8,944 nt of DNA. Origin: Cyanobacteria bacterium T3Sed10_376R1m. GTDB taxonomy: Bacteria > Cyanobacteriota > Cyanobacteriia > Cyanobacteriales > Cyanobacteriaceae. A program made the translations under genes and the position numbers. The DNA is taken from positions 1 through 8,944 of the forward strand of contig PXEJ01000189.1 of the NCBI GenBank assembly GCA_003566215.1. The letters are read 5' to 3'. Below the pieces are notes generated by a model, which was not told where the DNA came from, made no database searches, and was given only the letters and a program-made list of their open reading frames with translations. Each line of letters opens with the position of its first letter. Position 1 is the first letter of the stretch. This document shows positions 7,231 through 8,944 of the stretch, in pieces.

Positions 7231-7497
7231 ATGAAAGGTTGGAACTTAAATATTGAAACCACTAATTTTACCTTTGCTCCCGAAACCGTAAACCAAGAAA
7301 GTAGCCCAAATCAAGGTCATGCTCACTTATATATTAACGGAGAAAAAATTACCAGAATATATAGTAATTGGTATCATCTCCCTGAGTTGCCAAAAGGAGA
7401 TAATGAGATTAAAATAACCATCAATACTAACCTACATGAAGACTTAATTTATCAAGGAAAAGTAATTGGCGATCGCACTTCCATTAACAATAATTAA
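7231..7497 (+). CDS. conserved domain protein with GHAHLYING motif (C-terminal part of the split gene)
   Basis: From the ATG at 7231 this is an 88-residue protein with no signal peptide. Its core has MKGWNLNI (1-8), NFTFAPE (12-18), GHAHLYING (29-37), NWYHLP (46-51) and a C-terminal strand pattern ending LNT/NLHEDLIYQGKVIGD (about 65-81). I recall this pattern from small secreted bacterial and cyanobacterial proteins of unknown function, with a compact beta-sandwich look and conserved histidines that could bind metal; the metal role is inference. The domain seems to begin before the ATG, in codons from about 7195, which argues that 7231 is an internal methionine and not the original start. 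No Shine-Dalgarno motif precedes it. csaB begins four bases after its stop, so the two are probably co-transcribed. A HIP1 site lies at 7469-7476. Confidence 0.6.
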   Translation: MKGWNLNIETTNFTFAPETVNQESSPNQGHAHLYINGEKITRIYSNWYHLPELPKGDNEIKITINTNLHEDLIYQGKVIGDRTSINNN

Positions 7498-7501
7498 ATA
7501 G

Positions 7502-8533
7502 ATGAAAAAAGCGATAATTTGTGGCTACTATGGGCAAGGAAATGCGGGAGATGAGGCTTTATTGCTATCTTTATTAGAAAGACTACCTAATGATATTGAA
7601 CCCATCGTTTTATCAGCCAATCCCATCCTAACAAAGAAAAATTATGGAGTAAAAAGTTATTCTCGTCTTGATATTTGCCGTCAAATTATCCTTTTAGGAA
7701 AAAAAGACTATTTTATTTGGGGGGGAGGTAGTCTCATGCAAGACGTAACAAGCATTAAAAGCCCCCTTTTTTACGCTGGATTAATGAAACTTGCCCAGCA
7801 AAAAGGATTAATCACCCTTGCCTACGCCCAAGGAATTGGGCCTCTTAACTCCCCTTTTACTAAATGGATTACCGAACAAGTTCTCAAAAACTGTCAAGGT
7901 ATTAGTGTTAGGGATAAGGGTTCAGCTAAATTATTAGACCAATGGGGCTTAAATTATTTTATCGCTTCTGATCCTGTGTGGGCTTTAAGTAGTAAAAAAA
8001 ATGATAAATTAAATCTATTATCTTCTCCTTTAATAGGATTTAATATTCGTAATCACTCTACAATTACAGAAAGAAAAATTGAATTATTTACTCAAGCATT
8101 ACAAAAATTACAGAAGGAAACAAAAGCCAACATTTTATTAATACCATTTCAAGAAAGCAATGATTTATTTCTTTGTGAAAAAATTGGAGAAACACTAAAA
8201 CATAATTACCAAATTATTAATATTAAAAACCCTCAAGAATTGAAAGGAATTTTTCAAGAAATAACTATGTTAATCGGCATGAGATTACATAGCTTAATAA
8301 TGGGTGCTTCTGAGGGATGTAAATGTTTTGCACTATCCTACGATCCTAAAGTATCTCAACTAATGGAAGAATTAAATATTCAAGGTTATGAGTTAGATAA
8401 AATGCCTAACGATGCCCACAAAATTGCTAATGATTGGCTAAATGTTTATCATAACTCTCATAATTTGTGCGAACAAAAAAGAGAAGAACTAAAACAATCA
8501 GCCCTTAAACATCAACAATTATTTTTCGTTTAA
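7502..8533 (+). CDS. csaB: polysaccharide pyruvyl transferase CsaB
   Basis: CsaB transfers a pyruvyl group from phosphoenolpyruvate to a sugar of the peptidoglycan-linked polysaccharide; SLH-domain proteins bind the pyruvylated polymer. In cyanobacteria such binding by SLH-type porins tethers the outer membrane (family knowledge). The 343-residue product matches the family in length and motifs: GYYGQGNAGDEA (8-19), IWGGGSLMQD (72-81), AYAQGIGPL (107-115), VRDKGSAKLL (136-145), SDPVWAL (156-162) and GMRLHSLIMGA (258-268). There is no signal peptide or membrane segment, so it acts in the cytoplasm on a lipid-linked precursor. It starts four bases after the stop of the His-rich gene and probably depends on that gene's promoter. 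No other wall-polysaccharide genes are in view. Confidence 0.93.
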   Translation: MKKAIICGYYGQGNAGDEALLLSLLERLPNDIEPIVLSANPILTKKNYGVKSYSRLDICRQIILLGKKDYFIWGGGSLMQDVTSIKSPLFYAGLMKLAQQKGLITLAYAQGIGPLNSPFTKWITEQVLKNCQGISVRDKGSAKLLDQWGLNYFIASDPVWALSSKKNDKLNLLSSPLIGFNIRNHSTITERKIELFTQALQKLQKETKANILLIPFQESNDLFLCEKIGETLKHNYQIINIKNPQELKGIFQEITMLIGMRLHSLIMGASEGCKCFALSYDPKVSQLMEELNIQGYELDKMPNDAHKIANDWLNVYHNSHNLCEQKREELKQSALKHQQLFFV

Positions 8534-8716
8534 CTTAACATCTAATAAATAAATCTATTTGCTATGCTTTTTATTCTTAATTAGGGTTTGCCGAATAAAT
8601 CAAAAAATACAAAAAAATAGTTAAAAGTACAAAATCATAGATACTATACTGAAATAATAAAACCTTATCATTGTCCATTATCAATTTTCCTCACCATAGT
8701 ACCTTTTAAACAAAGC

Positions 8717-8944
8717 CTAACTATCTATTTCAGAATTTCTGGTCAGAGTTACTCTGACATCGTCAATGGCATGGTTTAATTGATTAATTTTTTCCTCTAA
8801 ACTCAATCGAGAATTTTCTATATTTTCACTATTTTCAGTGTAAATATTGGCGTCAGAATTTTCATTAGATTCATTAATTTTCCTCGTTGCGATCGCACCT
8901 ATTAACCCACCAACAATACCGCCAATAATAGTTCCTAAAAGAAA
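8717..8944 (-). CDS. YtxH-like glycine-zipper membrane protein, partial (5' end outside the window)
   Basis: The frame is open from the right edge (8944) to a TAG at 8717-8719, giving the last 75 residues. It begins within a hydrophobic glycine-zipper helix, FLLGTIIGGIVGGLIGAIAT, with regular GxxxG-type spacing, as in small YtxH-domain or gas-vesicle-like stress proteins of cyanobacteria. A basic stop-transfer TRK follows, then an Asn/Glu/Ser-rich acidic tail (about 24-47) and an amphipathic, coiled-coil-like end (SLEEKINQLNHAIDDVRVTL). It is likely a single-pass membrane protein with a cytoplasmic tail. Probably only the first 10-20 codons are missing. It is convergent with csaB across a 183-base gap. 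A perfect palindrome lies in its 3' end. Confidence 0.72.
   Translation of the reverse strand, partial: FLLGTIIGGIVGGLIGAIATRKINESNENSDANIYTENSENIENSRLSLEEKINQLNHAIDDVRVTLTRNSEIDS
8742..8758. repeat. perfect 17-base inverted repeat
   Basis: GTCAGAGT (8742-8749), a central T, then ACTCTGAC (8751-8758) form perfect 8-base arms. It lies inside the C-terminal codons (VRVTL) of the partial - strand gene, about 22 bases before its stop. No T run follows on either strand, so it is not a standard terminator. It could be an operator-like palindrome or chance. Confidence 0.6.

Larger units (their letters stand above)
7000..7497 (+). pseudogene. secreted His-rich domain protein gene interrupted by an in-frame TAA
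   Basis: The reading frame from the ATG at 7000 stays open to 7497 except for one TAA at 7141-7143. The ATG at 7231 lies exactly 77 codons downstream in the same frame, so this looks like one ancestral gene of about 165 codons. The parts in order are a signal peptide (about 1-26, ending ISA), a polar His-rich linker on both sides of the stop (NHNHHHQ, then TPTTHHHK), and a conserved C-terminal domain that begins before codon 77 (PTIKINTYAD, then MKGWNL). Composition is uniform across the stop and there is no frameshift. A C-to-T change in a CAA codon would explain it, as would a sequencing error. Stop read-through is possible but has no specific support. Confidence 0.62.

Noticed and set aside
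8581..8600. TTAGGGTTTGCCGAATAAAT-like string after csaB, which vaguely resembles an insertion-sequence terminal repeat.
   Set aside because: I found no matching inverted copy, target duplication or transposase fragment nearby; the resemblance rests on memory alone.

Overview
The window looks like chromosomal DNA from a cyanobacterium, probably of the AT-rich Cyanobacterium/Geminocystis type. The evidence is eight exact copies of the HIP1 octamer GCGATCGC in under 9 kb of AT-rich sequence, a RuBisCO accumulation factor (Raf1) gene, a cyanobacterial 4-Cys-prefix Ser/Thr kinase, a DUF1997 gene (cyanobacteria and plastid lineages), and a tRNA with no encoded CCA. Genus is inference from composition and gene content.

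Left part (1-1111, + strand): the 3' half of a tRNA-Gly, then rpoZ (RNA polymerase omega), then a membrane-anchored or exported protein of unknown function. Middle part (1137-6869), all on the - strand: a PPP-type metallophosphoesterase, raf1, a 4-Cys-prefix Ser/Thr kinase with four C-terminal membrane helices, a DUF1997 protein, a rhomboid protease and a GNAT acetyltransferase. The acetyltransferase and rhomboid lie 18 bases apart and are probably co-transcribed; the others are separated by 46-288 bases and may have their own promoters.

Right part (from about 6920, + strand): a plausible sigma70-type promoter precedes a gene for a secreted His-rich protein. An in-frame TAA splits it into a 47-codon signal-peptide piece and a downstream piece carrying the conserved domain. 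Four bases later begins csaB, a polysaccharide pyruvyl transferase expected to modify the cell-wall polysaccharide that tethers the outer membrane. The window ends in the 3' part of a - strand gene for a small glycine-zipper, YtxH-like membrane protein.

Most of this is ordinary core-genome content: transcription, RuBisCO assembly, phospho-signalling and envelope. I see no insertion sequence, CRISPR array, prophage or defence island. The most unusual item is the reading frame interrupted at 7141-7143. The least understood genes are the protein at 521-1111 and the GHAHLYING-domain protein next to csaB. Three tempting upstream start codons are TTG (207, 3024 and 6881); I moved those starts to the nearby in-frame ATG.
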